The notes under the pieces: generated by a model
Databases searched by the model: none
What the model was told of the DNA's origin: nothing
Seen by the model: the letters and a program-made list of their open reading frames with translations, nothing else
NCBI GenBank assembly: GCA_035286585.1
Contig: DATEDC010000067.1
Coordinates: forward strand, 1 to 64,000
DNA length: 64,000 nucleotides
Direction of reading: 5' to 3'
DNA from: DSOS01 sp035286585
Lineage (GTDB): Bacteria > Chloroflexota > Anaerolineae > Anaerolineales > UBA4823
Program-made: the position numbers and the translations under genes
In this document: positions 55,215-63,483 of the stretch, piece by piece
Position numbering within the stretch: position 1 is the first letter of the stretch
Layout: every line of letters begins with the position of its first letter

Positions 55215-56339
55215 TTACCTTGGGCGGCTGGCGCGCCCAAACCTGACCAGACCCCTGGGCAGCCGGCCGTTCCATCCTTTTTGCCAGCGATACCAGAAAG
55301 CCAGCAGAAAAGCGAGCAATATTAACTTAAGGTCAAACGCCAGGCTGGCGTGCTGAATGTAAAGGCGGTCGAAGCGCAGCTTCTGCCGCGGGGTGAGATA
55401 ATAATCTCCGACCACCTGGGCCAGCCCGGCCAAACCCGGCAATACCCGGTGCCGCTCGGCATATTCAGGCATCTTTTCCAGGTAGCCGCGCACCAGGACC
55501 GTCCGCTGCGGGCGAGGGCCGACAAAACTCATCTCGCCAGACAAGATGTTGATCAGTTGCGGCAGCTCGTCCAGAGCGGTTTTGCGCAATATACGCCCCA
55601 CGACCAGCACGCGCCCATCCGCTTCGCCGGACATGACCGGCCCGGTGAAACGCTCGGCGGCCCGCTCCATCGTGCGGAACTTGAACTGGTGAAAGCTGAG
55701 CCCGCCTTTGCCGACCGAATTCTTAATAAATAGCAGGGGGCCGGGGTCCTCGAACCAGATCAGAAAGCTGCACGCCAGCCAGAGCGGCGAAAATAACACC
55801 AACCCAAGCGCAGCCGTAAAGATATCGAAAAAGCGCTTCCAAAGCGGCGCTGGTCTCGGCAGGCCAATGACCTCAAGATGAGCCTGGTGGACATCCTGGC
55901 GGATACGCTCCGAGGGAGGCGAATTGTTCTCCCACAAGGTTTCGTTCAAGGCGGTTGTCAACAGCCCGCCGAAAAACGACCCCAATACAGCAGGGGCCAA
56001 CCAGATCATTTCGAGCGCTGGGGTGCGAGAGATGCGCAGAATCAGCCATTGGACAGCGATCACCCCCGCCGAAATCAGGAAGGCAAGCCGGTAGCGCCAG
56101 GCCAGGCGCAAGGGTAAGCCCGCTATAACGCGCTCGAATGACCTGGTCAGCAGAGCCGGTAATACCAGCAGCCCCATCAGATCCAGCCAGCCGCCATCCC
56201 GGCTTACCCGCTGCAGGTACAGCCAGAGCACTCCCACGAACCCCACGGACAACAGCGCATAAACAGCAGTTTCCAGAACATCATGCCTGGGGAAAGCGCC
56301 TGTCCGTTCTTCAGTTGCCGGCGGGTTGTGCTTGGACAT
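55215..56339 (-). CDS. bacterial sugar transferase (undecaprenyl-phosphate type)
   Basis: This 374-residue protein has four N-terminal membrane segments and a C-terminal bacterial sugar transferase domain from about 195: KRFFDIFTAALGLVLFSPLW, FHQFKFRTM, DELPQLINILSGEMSFVGPR and PGLAGLAQV. It transfers the first sugar phosphate to a polyprenyl phosphate carrier, starting polymer synthesis. ATG 56339 is chosen over TTG 56348. Its stop directly abuts the flippase stop on the other strand. Confidence 0.93.
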   Translation of the reverse strand: MSKHNPPATEERTGAFPRHDVLETAVYALLSVGFVGVLWLYLQRVSRDGGWLDLMGLLVLPALLTRSFERVIAGLPLRLAWRYRLAFLISAGVIAVQWLILRISRTPALEMIWLAPAVLGSFFGGLLTTALNETLWENNSPPSERIRQDVHQAHLEVIGLPRPAPLWKRFFDIFTAALGLVLFSPLWLACSFLIWFEDPGPLLFIKNSVGKGGLSFHQFKFRTMERAAERFTGPVMSGEADGRVLVVGRILRKTALDELPQLINILSGEMSFVGPRPQRTVLVRGYLEKMPEYAERHRVLPGLAGLAQVVGDYYLTPRQKLRFDRLYIQHASLAFDLKLILLAFLLAFWYRWQKGWNGRLPRGLVRFGRASRPR

Positions 56340-56484
56340 CGCGGGCAATTATACCGTACCGCAGTAGGGGCACGGCGTGCCCAAACAAAGCCATAGAAAC
56401 CTGCACAGTCCGCCGTGGCCCCTACCTATCGCATCCTGCCCTCAGGCAGTGATATAATCCCCCTCGGGCGGCTGGAGAAAACTC

Positions 56485-57645
56485 ATGCAGAAATCCAGGT
56501 TAAAACTGATCGGCCTGATCTCAGGCGCAGTGGGTATCCTCCTGACGATCGCCGGGATGGTGTTCTACCCTCAACTCCAGCAGCGTTGGAGCGCGCCTTT
56601 GGGGCCCGGTTTAGAGCTGCCTACCTACACAGCGACGCTGGCGGGGCAAAGCAGGCTTCAAGCGACAGCCAGCCCAACCCCTGCAGAGCAGGTTGAGAGC
56701 GCCAGCGCAGATCACCCCACGCCCACCTCCGCCCCCCAGCCGCTTGACGCCCTTACGCCCACGCCCAGACCGCTTTGCGGAGGCCCAGCGCTGATGACTA
56801 TCCTCGCCATTGGAGCTGATAGCGGCAGCGATTACAAATACGGTCTGGCGGATGTCATCCGCATCGCCCGGGTGGATTTCGTCACCCCCAAGATCAGCGT
56901 GCTCTCCATGCCGCGCGACCTGTGGGTGGAGATACCCGGCATCACCGAGCCATATGGGATAACCCACGGCAAGCTCAACCAGGCGTATTTTTACGGCGGC
57001 CCTGGCATGGGTTATTACAAGGGCCCAGGAGCAGGACCGGGCTTGCTGGCGCGCACGCTGGACCTGAATTTCGGCCTGCGCGTGGACCACTACGGGGCGG
57101 TCAATATGCAGACCTTCGTGAAGATCGTCGACGCGGTTGGGGGTATCGATATCTACCTGCCGAATGACGTCGACGGGCGCCCTATCGACGACAAAACCGA
57201 AGATATGGGCTATTTTTCCGCCGGGCAGCAGCAATTCAACGGCGACCAGGCGCTGCGCTTCGCCCGTATTCGGAAAAAATACAACGATTTCACCCGCATG
57301 GACCACCAAAACATGGTCATTTGCGCTTTGAAAGAGAAAATTACCCGCCCCGCGGTGCTGCCAAAAATCCCCCAGATCATCGCCGCCTTCCAGGGAGCGG
57401 TGCTCACCGACCTGAGCCTGGAGCAAATCAGCCAGCTCGCCTGCCTTGCGCCACGCCTGAAGCGGGAAAACATCCTCTTCACCAGCCTGCCAGAGGAAAT
57501 CCTCACGCCGGGGCGCGTTTACAGCCCACAGCAAAAAAACGAGACCTTCGTCATGCAGGCCGATTATGAGGTTATCCGGGATTACACCACGCGCTTCATG
57601 GCCGGCACATGGCCCAGCGAGCCAGATGAGCCCACCTGTCCGTAG
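56485..57645 (+). CDS. LytR-CpsA-Psr (LCP) family protein
   Basis: This 386-residue protein has an N-terminal membrane anchor (about 8-28), a Thr/Pro-rich stalk (45-95) and an extracellular LCP domain. The domain shows LAIGADS, VLSMPRDLWVEIPG, KLNQAYFYGG, VGGIDIYLPNDV and ARIRKKYNDFTRMDHQN, with the Arg/Asp residues that bind polyprenyl pyrophosphate and metal. LCP enzymes transfer polymers from lipid carriers to the cell wall. GGAG precedes the ATG. Together with the flippase and sugar transferase it points to an anchored surface polymer. Confidence 0.94.
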   Translation: MQKSRLKLIGLISGAVGILLTIAGMVFYPQLQQRWSAPLGPGLELPTYTATLAGQSRLQATASPTPAEQVESASADHPTPTSAPQPLDALTPTPRPLCGGPALMTILAIGADSGSDYKYGLADVIRIARVDFVTPKISVLSMPRDLWVEIPGITEPYGITHGKLNQAYFYGGPGMGYYKGPGAGPGLLARTLDLNFGLRVDHYGAVNMQTFVKIVDAVGGIDIYLPNDVDGRPIDDKTEDMGYFSAGQQQFNGDQALRFARIRKKYNDFTRMDHQNMVICALKEKITRPAVLPKIPQIIAAFQGAVLTDLSLEQISQLACLAPRLKRENILFTSLPEEILTPGRVYSPQQKNETFVMQADYEVIRDYTTRFMAGTWPSEPDEPTCP

Positions 57646-57682
57646 AGATCGCGGTGCAAAGCCATCGCTCCCGGCCCATCCA

Positions 57683-58531
57683 ATGGAAAATATATCCCCC
57701 CTGAATGTCCCCGCGCTGCTCCGCCAGTTCAATTTACGTCCCGATAAACGCCTGGGGCAGAACTTCCTGATGGATGATCACGCCCTGCGGAAAATCACGG
57801 ATATAGCCGAGATCGCTCCCGACGAGGTGGTCTTAGAAATCGGCCCCGGCCTGGGCAGCCTGACACGCCACCTGGCGCGCAAAGCCCATCAGGTTGTCGC
57901 AGTGGAGCTGGACGAGCGGCTTATACCGGCGCTGCGCCACGTGCTCGACCCATACCCAAACGTGCGCATCGTGCAGGGGGATATCCTGCGCCAGGATATC
58001 CAGCAGCTCGTCCAGTCCCCGGCTTACCTGGTGGTGGCCAATATCCCTTACTACATCACATCGCTGCTCATCCGCCGCCTGTTGGAAGCGCCGCTGCTCC
58101 CCAAGCGCCTGGTGCTCACCGTGCAGATGGAGGTCGCCGAGCGCATCTGCGCCGAGCCGGGCAAGCTGAGCCTGCTGGCGCTCAGCGTTCAAGTTTACGG
58201 GCAGCCCAGGGTGCGCGCTCGCCTCCCGGCGGAGGCGTTCCACCCTACCCCCAAGGTGGCTTCAGCCGTCGTCAGGGTGGACCTGCACACGGCGCCGCGC
58301 ATCCCCCCAGGCCAGCTAGAGGCCTTTTTCCACCTGGCGAAGGCCGGATTCAGCCAAAAGCGGAAAACGATAAAAAACGCCCTGGCAGCCGGCATGCGCT
58401 GGACGCCCGCCGAGGGCGAAGCGATTTTAAAGACCGCAGGCATCGACCCGCAGCGCAGGGCAGAAAGCCTCAGCCTGGATGAATGGGCTCAGTTGGTCGA
58501 CGCCGTCGAGAAGGGTGCGCCGGAGAGCTGA
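57683..58531 (+). CDS. rsmA: 16S rRNA dimethyladenosine transferase
   Basis: This 282-residue enzyme dimethylates the two adjacent adenosines of the 16S 3' hairpin. Motifs are RPDKRLGQNFLMD, SAM-binding LEIGPGLGSLTRHLA, VVAVELDERL, catalytic VVANIPYYITS, and AFHPTPKVASAVVRV. ATG 57683 matches the usual N-terminus; in-frame upstream starts overlap the LCP gene and would add a poor extension. It follows the LCP gene by 37 bp and may be co-transcribed. Confidence 0.95.
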   Translation: MENISPLNVPALLRQFNLRPDKRLGQNFLMDDHALRKITDIAEIAPDEVVLEIGPGLGSLTRHLARKAHQVVAVELDERLIPALRHVLDPYPNVRIVQGDILRQDIQQLVQSPAYLVVANIPYYITSLLIRRLLEAPLLPKRLVLTVQMEVAERICAEPGKLSLLALSVQVYGQPRVRARLPAEAFHPTPKVASAVVRVDLHTAPRIPPGQLEAFFHLAKAGFSQKRKTIKNALAAGMRWTPAEGEAILKTAGIDPQRRAESLSLDEWAQLVDAVEKGAPES

Positions 58532-58577
58532 AAGGGATAAGCGGTCAACACAAAGCGAGCAGACCAGACGGGTCTGT

Positions 58578-59861
58578 CTAGCCAAAAACCGCCAGCAAGA
58601 GGCCGGCGAAAAAGCGCATGCCAGCGTTCAGCAACAGCGAATCGCGCAGTCCCACCCAATTGGCGACCAACGGACCCAAAAGCGAACCGCCCAGAATACC
58701 AATATTCAGCGCCAGGTTATGCAGGGCCATGTGCGCGGGGCGGTCGCCTTCCGGTACGCGTTCCATCAGGCGGTTGACCAGGCCTCCAATGGTCAAAGCG
58801 GTAACTCCGCCGCCGCAGAGCGAAGCGAACCAGAACAAAGTCGCATCCCTTGCGAAAAAGTTCAGCAGCGGATAGGAGCCGTACAGCAACGCCCCCAGGA
58901 TCATCACCTTGCGGTGCCCCAAGCGGGCGCTCACCCGGTTCAAACCCAGCGAGGCCATGAACATGGCGCCATAGAACAGCGCGCTGCCCAGGCTGATCTG
59001 ACCGTCGGTTAGCTTCAGATCGTTCACGAAGAACAGAGGGTAAAGCGGGATCGAGGCGTATTGAGCGGCATAGAATAACAAAAAAGCCAGCAAAAATGGG
59101 CCAAACGAGCCTTTGAGCAGCTCCAAGCGCAGGAGAGATCTCCCACCAGACCTGGTTAAAAAACGCAAGCCCAAGGGACCTCGAAAGGCGTCTAAAAAGC
59201 GCGGCATGCCTGGGCGGGCGGGGTCCATCAGCAGCCTCCAGACCCGCACGGGCGCTTCACCTATGCTGCGGATGCGCGCCAGGTGGTAGCTGCTGAGGAT
59301 CGCTCCCAGCGCGCCGGCAGCAAATACCACCTGGTAATTGCCGGGGAAATCGAGCCGATCCAGCACCTGGCCGCTCAACAGCGAGGTCACCGTCATACTG
59401 ATCGATAAAAGCGCGTTCCGCTTGCCAACGACCTGGGCGCGCCAGTCTGGGGCTACTACCTCGGCGAACATGGCGTTGAAGGCGATCGCCAGCAGCGTGC
59501 CAGGCACCGACATGACTAAAACAATGAAACCGATCCCCCAAACCTGCGCCGGGGCTGGCAGTAGCCAGGGCAGGGGGATCAGCAAAAGATAGCCCAGCCG
59601 GTGCCACACCGATGACCAGAAGGCCACGCCGATCAGCGGGCGTTTTTCCAGCCAGCGACCCGCCGGCATGGAAAACAATAAATTCACCAGCCCCGGACCT
59701 GCCGATAGCAAGCTGACCTGAAAGCTGGTCGCGCCCTGGCGAGCTGCAAACACCCCCAGGAAAGCCATCGCGCTGCCGGCTAATACGCCAAACCAAAAAA
59801 TGTCGGCGTACAGATTGTGAAAATTTGTCCGCATTTCGGAGCTGAGAAGCGAGGCGCTCAT
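58578..59861 (-). CDS. major facilitator superfamily transporter
   Basis: This 427-residue membrane protein has about twelve segments in two halves. MFS features include PAGRWLEKRPLIG in the loop 2-3 position, SVPGTLLAIAFNAMFAEVVA and RVSARLGHRKVMILG in the second half. The substrate is unknown. Its ATG overlaps the TGA of the glycosyltransferase gene by 4 bp (ATGA), so the two are translationally coupled. Confidence 0.9.
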   Translation of the reverse strand: MSASLLSSEMRTNFHNLYADIFWFGVLAGSAMAFLGVFAARQGATSFQVSLLSAGPGLVNLLFSMPAGRWLEKRPLIGVAFWSSVWHRLGYLLLIPLPWLLPAPAQVWGIGFIVLVMSVPGTLLAIAFNAMFAEVVAPDWRAQVVGKRNALLSISMTVTSLLSGQVLDRLDFPGNYQVVFAAGALGAILSSYHLARIRSIGEAPVRVWRLLMDPARPGMPRFLDAFRGPLGLRFLTRSGGRSLLRLELLKGSFGPFLLAFLLFYAAQYASIPLYPLFFVNDLKLTDGQISLGSALFYGAMFMASLGLNRVSARLGHRKVMILGALLYGSYPLLNFFARDATLFWFASLCGGGVTALTIGGLVNRLMERVPEGDRPAHMALHNLALNIGILGGSLLGPLVANWVGLRDSLLLNAGMRFFAGLLLAVFG

Positions 59862-60574
59862 AAATTGCGGTATTCAAGCAGGAGCTGCCAGACGCGTATT
59901 GCGGCCTCTTTTTGAATCCTAAAGGACATTTTGGATTGGCCTACACAGCGGTCGGCAAAATAAAACGGCACTTCGCGAATCGAATACCCCAGGCGATACG
60001 CCAGGTAGGCCATCTCTATCTGGAACGCATAACCATTGGAACGCACCCTGCCCAGAGGCATGCTCAGGAGGGCTTCTCGCCTCCACATGCGATAGCCGCC
60101 GGTCGCATCCTGGACAGGAAACCTGAGGATGGTGCGGGCATAAATGTTGCCAAAGGCGGACAAGGCTTTGCGCCAGACAGGCCAGTTTTGATCCACAGAC
60201 CCGCCGGGGATGTAGCGCGAACCCATTGCCACGTCGCACGCCTGCAAGACCTGGTAGAGATTCACGAGCAGATCAGGTGGGTGGGAAAAATCCGCGTCCA
60301 TCTGGGCGACCGCTTCAGCGCCCTGGCTGATCGCCTGCTGAAATCCCAGGATATACGCTGTGCCCAGACCCAGCTTCCCGCTCCGATGGATAACCTGCAT
60401 CCGTCCCGGATATGTCTGGCTGAGCTGTTCGGCGATCTCCCCGGTGCCATCCGGGCTGTTATCATCCACGACCAGCACCTTGAGCCCGCCAATCGGCAGC
60501 GCAAACAGAGCGGAGACCAGCCCGAGGATGTTCTCCGCTTCATTGTAAGTGGGTGTGACAACAGTTAGCTGCAC
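59858..60574 (-). CDS. polyprenol monophosphomannose synthase-type glycosyltransferase (GT2)
   Basis: This 238-residue GT-A fold enzyme has VVTPTYNEAENI, the nucleotide/metal site VVDDNSPDGTGE, AVAQMDADFSHPPDLL, GSRYIPGG and a C-terminal VPFYFADR..GQSKMSF. This resembles the soluble DPM1 class without a membrane domain. It would load mannose or a related sugar onto a polyprenyl phosphate. The start is a GTG. It is preceded by a V4R-like gene 18 bp upstream and followed by the MFS gene. Confidence 0.92.
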   Translation of the reverse strand: MQLTVVTPTYNEAENILGLVSALFALPIGGLKVLVVDDNSPDGTGEIAEQLSQTYPGRMQVIHRSGKLGLGTAYILGFQQAISQGAEAVAQMDADFSHPPDLLVNLYQVLQACDVAMGSRYIPGGSVDQNWPVWRKALSAFGNIYARTILRFPVQDATGGYRMWRREALLSMPLGRVRSNGYAFQIEMAYLAYRLGYSIREVPFYFADRCVGQSKMSFRIQKEAAIRVWQLLLEYRNL

Positions 60575-60592
60575 AGGAACTTCATCTATCCC

Positions 60593-61228
60593 CTAGAGCA
60601 GCGGTGTTTTCAGGATCACAAAATCGCAAACGTTGTCCCCCTTGGCGATGCACTTATCCTCGTCCACTCGGAACTCATTGCCGCCAGACAGCCACTTCAA
60701 GCCTTCTTTGAGCAGCCCAGCAGCCATGAAACAGACCGGCCTATCCACTCCGCTCCGTCCCCAGCAAACCGGGCAGCGATGAATGGTGTAGAGATAGTCG
60801 TGCTCGCGTTCCTGGACGGTGGAATACTGGTCGCTGATCTGGCTGAAGATCTTGGCCATGGCGGGGATGCCGATGCGCATCTTGACGCCCATGGGCAGCA
60901 CCTTGAAAGCCAGGTCGCCCACGCCCGCCAGGGCGCCGAAGTTGCGCAGGGAATCGGCAAAGGCGGTCCTGCCCGCCCGCAAGGCAAGACCGCGCCCGCC
61001 GCGCGGCCCGAAAAACTCCTCCAGCGCCAGGTTGATGGCGGAAAAATCGGCGAAATTGAACTGGCGTTCCAGGTTATCCGGAGGATAGTTATCGATCAGG
61101 TGAGGGAGGCGAGCCAGGTTGAGGATGGCGTTCAGGCCATTCTTGCCCATCACCTCTTCCAACGCCTTCAGGGTGATCAGCGCGATCTTATTGGCGTAAT
61201 GGTATTCGCTCTTGGGGATCGGTTCCAT
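60593..61228 (-). CDS. V4R (4-vinyl reductase)-like ligand-binding protein
   Basis: This 211-residue protein has helical N-terminal segments and a C-terminal V4R-type region ending FRVDEDKCIAKGDNVCDFVI, the typical C..GD..C pattern. An additional CPVCWGR and a later Cys give four or more Cys, possibly for metal binding. V4R domains bind small hydrophobic or aromatic ligands. It follows a roadblock/LC7 gene by 44 bp, and the two may form a sensing/GTPase-regulating pair. The biochemical role is unknown. Confidence 0.75.
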   Translation of the reverse strand: MEPIPKSEYHYANKIALITLKALEEVMGKNGLNAILNLARLPHLIDNYPPDNLERQFNFADFSAINLALEEFFGPRGGRGLALRAGRTAFADSLRNFGALAGVGDLAFKVLPMGVKMRIGIPAMAKIFSQISDQYSTVQEREHDYLYTIHRCPVCWGRSGVDRPVCFMAAGLLKEGLKWLSGGNEFRVDEDKCIAKGDNVCDFVILKTPLL

Positions 61229-61272
61229 GATAAGGAATCTTCAATAGAGAATCTTCAAAAAAGGCTTCTTGC

Positions 61273-61644
61273 TCAAATGAGTTTCACCAGGTCTTCGGTG
61301 GCACGGCGCATATCCAGGAAAATCAACCCCAACTTGGCCTGCTCGCGGGCCAGCGCGGTAAGCACAGCCTCCTCGCCGACCGACATCAAGACCACGTAAC
61401 CGGAGGCGCCTTTGATGTACACCTGGTCGAGCGCGCCGCGTCCCAACTCGGAAGCAATCCGCTCGCCCAATGAGAGCATCGCGGCCGACATCGCCGAAAC
61501 CCGATCTTCCTCAACGCCCTGGGGGAGCGCTGAAGCAATACTGAGCCCATCCACGCTGACAATTGCAGAAGCCTCAATGTCAGGCGAGGAAGCCTGCATA
61601 TCCCGCAGGCGTTCAACCATCATCTGGGAGCGAGATTTCGTCAA
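61273..61644 (-). CDS. roadblock/LC7-domain protein
   Basis: This 123-residue protein matches the roadblock/LC7 (MglB-like) fold: IEASAIVSVDGLSIASALP, VSAMSAAMLSLGERIASEL and GYVVLMSVGEEAVLTALA. Such proteins regulate small GTPases or form scaffolds. No MglA-type GTPase is in the window. The start is TTG 61644 with AAGGAG nine bases upstream. It is the first gene of the leftward roadblock/V4R/glycosyltransferase/MFS operon. Confidence 0.9.
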   Translation of the reverse strand: MTKSRSQMMVERLRDMQASSPDIEASAIVSVDGLSIASALPQGVEEDRVSAMSAAMLSLGERIASELGRGALDQVYIKGASGYVVLMSVGEEAVLTALAREQAKLGLIFLDMRRATEDLVKLI

Positions 61645-61852
61645 AGTGCATCACTCCTTACTATAAAATAATTACAAGAGGCTGGCGAACCCTGGAGAAA
61701 CCGGGTTTTCCCCTGTTCAGGCGGAATCCTTTTAATCAGTCAAAGGCCCGATTTCAATTTCAGGTTCTCCCCATGCCCTGGGGTAATCGTCCCAGGGTAT
61801 GGTAAATGTAGCATAGGGACTGCACAGTGTCAAGCTAACCTTGCGATTGTGT

Positions 61853-61916
61853 GAAGCAATTCCCGGATACGGAGGAGATTGCTTCACTCGCAGAGAACGC
61901 TTGTTCGCAATGACGG
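61853..61916. repeat. REP-like palindromic element
   Basis: GAAGCAAT (61853-61860) and ATTGCTTC (61878-61885) are exact reverse complements. They are followed by a CTCGCAGAG stretch and TTCGCAATGACGG. The GGAGATTGCTTC..CGCAATGACG arrangement is one I recall as a widely dispersed short repeat in many bacterial genomes. Confidence 0.65.
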
Positions 61917-61956
61917 ATTCCTTGAGGAGGAAGGTGAGAACAGCAGGATGACTACA

Positions 61957-61965
61957 TGCTATAAT
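61957..61965 (+). promoter_or_regulatory. extended -10 promoter of the UbiD-family gene
   Basis: TGCTATAAT (TGnTATAAT) lies about 30 bp upstream of the start codon. No recognisable -35 is present, as is common for extended -10 promoters. Confidence 0.65.
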
Positions 61966-61994
61966 TAGCCGGTTTTCTTTCAGGAGTGTGCAGC

Positions 61995-63458
61995 ATGAGC
62001 TTACAGAATGTGCGCGAGTTCGTTGAAGTGCTGGAAAAGCGCGGCCAGCTCTCCCGCGTCAAGCTGCCGGTATCGCCCCATCTGGAGATCAGCGAAATCA
62101 CCGACCGGGTGAGCAAAGGTCACCCCGAGGCGAACAAAGCCCTGTTGTTCGAGAACCCCAGCGGCTACGATATCCCGGTCCTGATGAACGCCTTCGGCAG
62201 CGCCGAACGGATGGCTCTGGCGCTCGGCGTGGAGAACCTGGAGGTATTGAACCACAGGCTGGCCGAGCTGATCGATTTACGCCTGCCTCAGGGCTTCAGC
62301 GAGATACTGAAGCGCGGGCGTGACGTGTGGGCTGCCTTGAAGTCCGTCGGCCTGGGGCCGAAAAAGGTGCGCCGCGCCCCGGTCCAGGAAGTGGTCAGCA
62401 AAGAAAACCCCACCCTGGATTCTTTGCCGATCCTGCAATGCTGGCCGAAAGACGGCGGCAAATTCATCACCCTGCCGCAGGTGATCACCCGCGACCCCAA
62501 CACAAGAAGTCGGAACGTGGGCCTATACCGGCTGCAAGTCATCGACGAGCAAACGCTGCTGGTGCACTGGCAGCGGCATAAAGGCGGCGCCGAGCACGAG
62601 CGGGTGGCGCGGGAAGCGCAGAAAGAAAACATACCCGCGGCGATTATATTGGGCGGCGACCCGGCCAGCATGTGGTGCGCCTCAGCGCCCCTGCCCCCCA
62701 ACATCGATGAATACATGCTGGCAGGCTACCTGCGCGGCGCTCCGGTCGAATTCGTGGACTGCGTTTCCCAGCCCCTCGAAGTCCCCGCCCAGGCGGAAAT
62801 CGTCATCGAAGGGTACGTGAATCCCAACGAACACCGCCCCGAAGGTCCCTTTGGCGACCACACCGGCTACTACACGCCCATCGAGCCGTTCCCCGTATTT
62901 CACGTCACGGCGATAACCCGGCGGAAGAACCCCATTTACCCATCGACCGTGGTAGGCATCCCGCCCATGGAGGACGTGTGGATGGGTAAAGCTACCGAGC
63001 GCCTGTTTCTACCGCTGATGCGCATGTTCCTGCCGGAGATCCGCGACGTCAATATGCCCGCCGAGGGCATATTCCACAACCTGGTGCTGGTGTCGATCAA
63101 AAAGCGCTACCCCGGCCACGCCCGCAAAGTGATCTTCGGCCTGTGGGGACTGGCGCTGATGTCATTGGCCAAAGCGATCGTCGTGGTAGACGATTGGGTG
63201 GACGTGCAGGACCTGTCGCAAACCGCCTGGCAGGCGCTGGGAAATGTGGACTGGTCGCGGGACGTGGTCATCGCCAACGGGCCGGTAGATCACCTCGACC
63301 ACGCTTCGTACCAGCACTCATTTGGAGGTAAAATCGGGATTGACGCGACTGCCAAGCTCCCGGAAGAGGGCTACAACCGCACATGGCCAGAAGTGATCGG
63401 CATGGACCCGCAGGTGAAGAGGCGGGTGGACGAGATGTGGAAGAAATTAAGAATATAA
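61995..63458 (+). CDS. UbiD-family decarboxylase
   Basis: This 487-residue member of the UbiD family uses prenylated FMN for reversible (de)carboxylation of aromatic or alpha,beta-unsaturated acids. Signatures are FENPSGYDIPVLMNAFGSAERMA, TRDPNTRSRNVGLYRLQV, EHRPEGPFGDHTGYY (active-site acidic region) and PGHARKVIFGLWGL. ATG 61995 follows AGGAG; a GTG at 61986 is less likely. Members act in quinone synthesis or aromatic metabolism. A binding-protein gene follows 25 bp later, so uptake-linked metabolism is possible. Confidence 0.92.
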   Translation: MSLQNVREFVEVLEKRGQLSRVKLPVSPHLEISEITDRVSKGHPEANKALLFENPSGYDIPVLMNAFGSAERMALALGVENLEVLNHRLAELIDLRLPQGFSEILKRGRDVWAALKSVGLGPKKVRRAPVQEVVSKENPTLDSLPILQCWPKDGGKFITLPQVITRDPNTRSRNVGLYRLQVIDEQTLLVHWQRHKGGAEHERVAREAQKENIPAAIILGGDPASMWCASAPLPPNIDEYMLAGYLRGAPVEFVDCVSQPLEVPAQAEIVIEGYVNPNEHRPEGPFGDHTGYYTPIEPFPVFHVTAITRRKNPIYPSTVVGIPPMEDVWMGKATERLFLPLMRMFLPEIRDVNMPAEGIFHNLVLVSIKKRYPGHARKVIFGLWGLALMSLAKAIVVVDDWVDVQDLSQTAWQALGNVDWSRDVVIANGPVDHLDHASYQHSFGGKIGIDATAKLPEEGYNRTWPEVIGMDPQVKRRVDEMWKKLRI

Positions 63459-63483
63459 AAGCCAAAGGAGAACCTACCCAGTT

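Larger units (their letters stand above)
61645..61994. other. divergent intergenic region, 350 bp
   Basis: Between the roadblock and UbiD-family genes. It holds an inverted repeat CCCTGGG-8 nt-CCCAGGG (61776-61797), a REP-like element at 61853-61916 and an extended -10 for the UbiD gene. No additional gene is visible. Confidence 0.5.

Noticed and set aside
56611..57732. 373-codon minus-strand frame opposite the LCP gene
   Set aside because: It mirrors codon positions of a clear LCP-family protein and shows no motif or SD.
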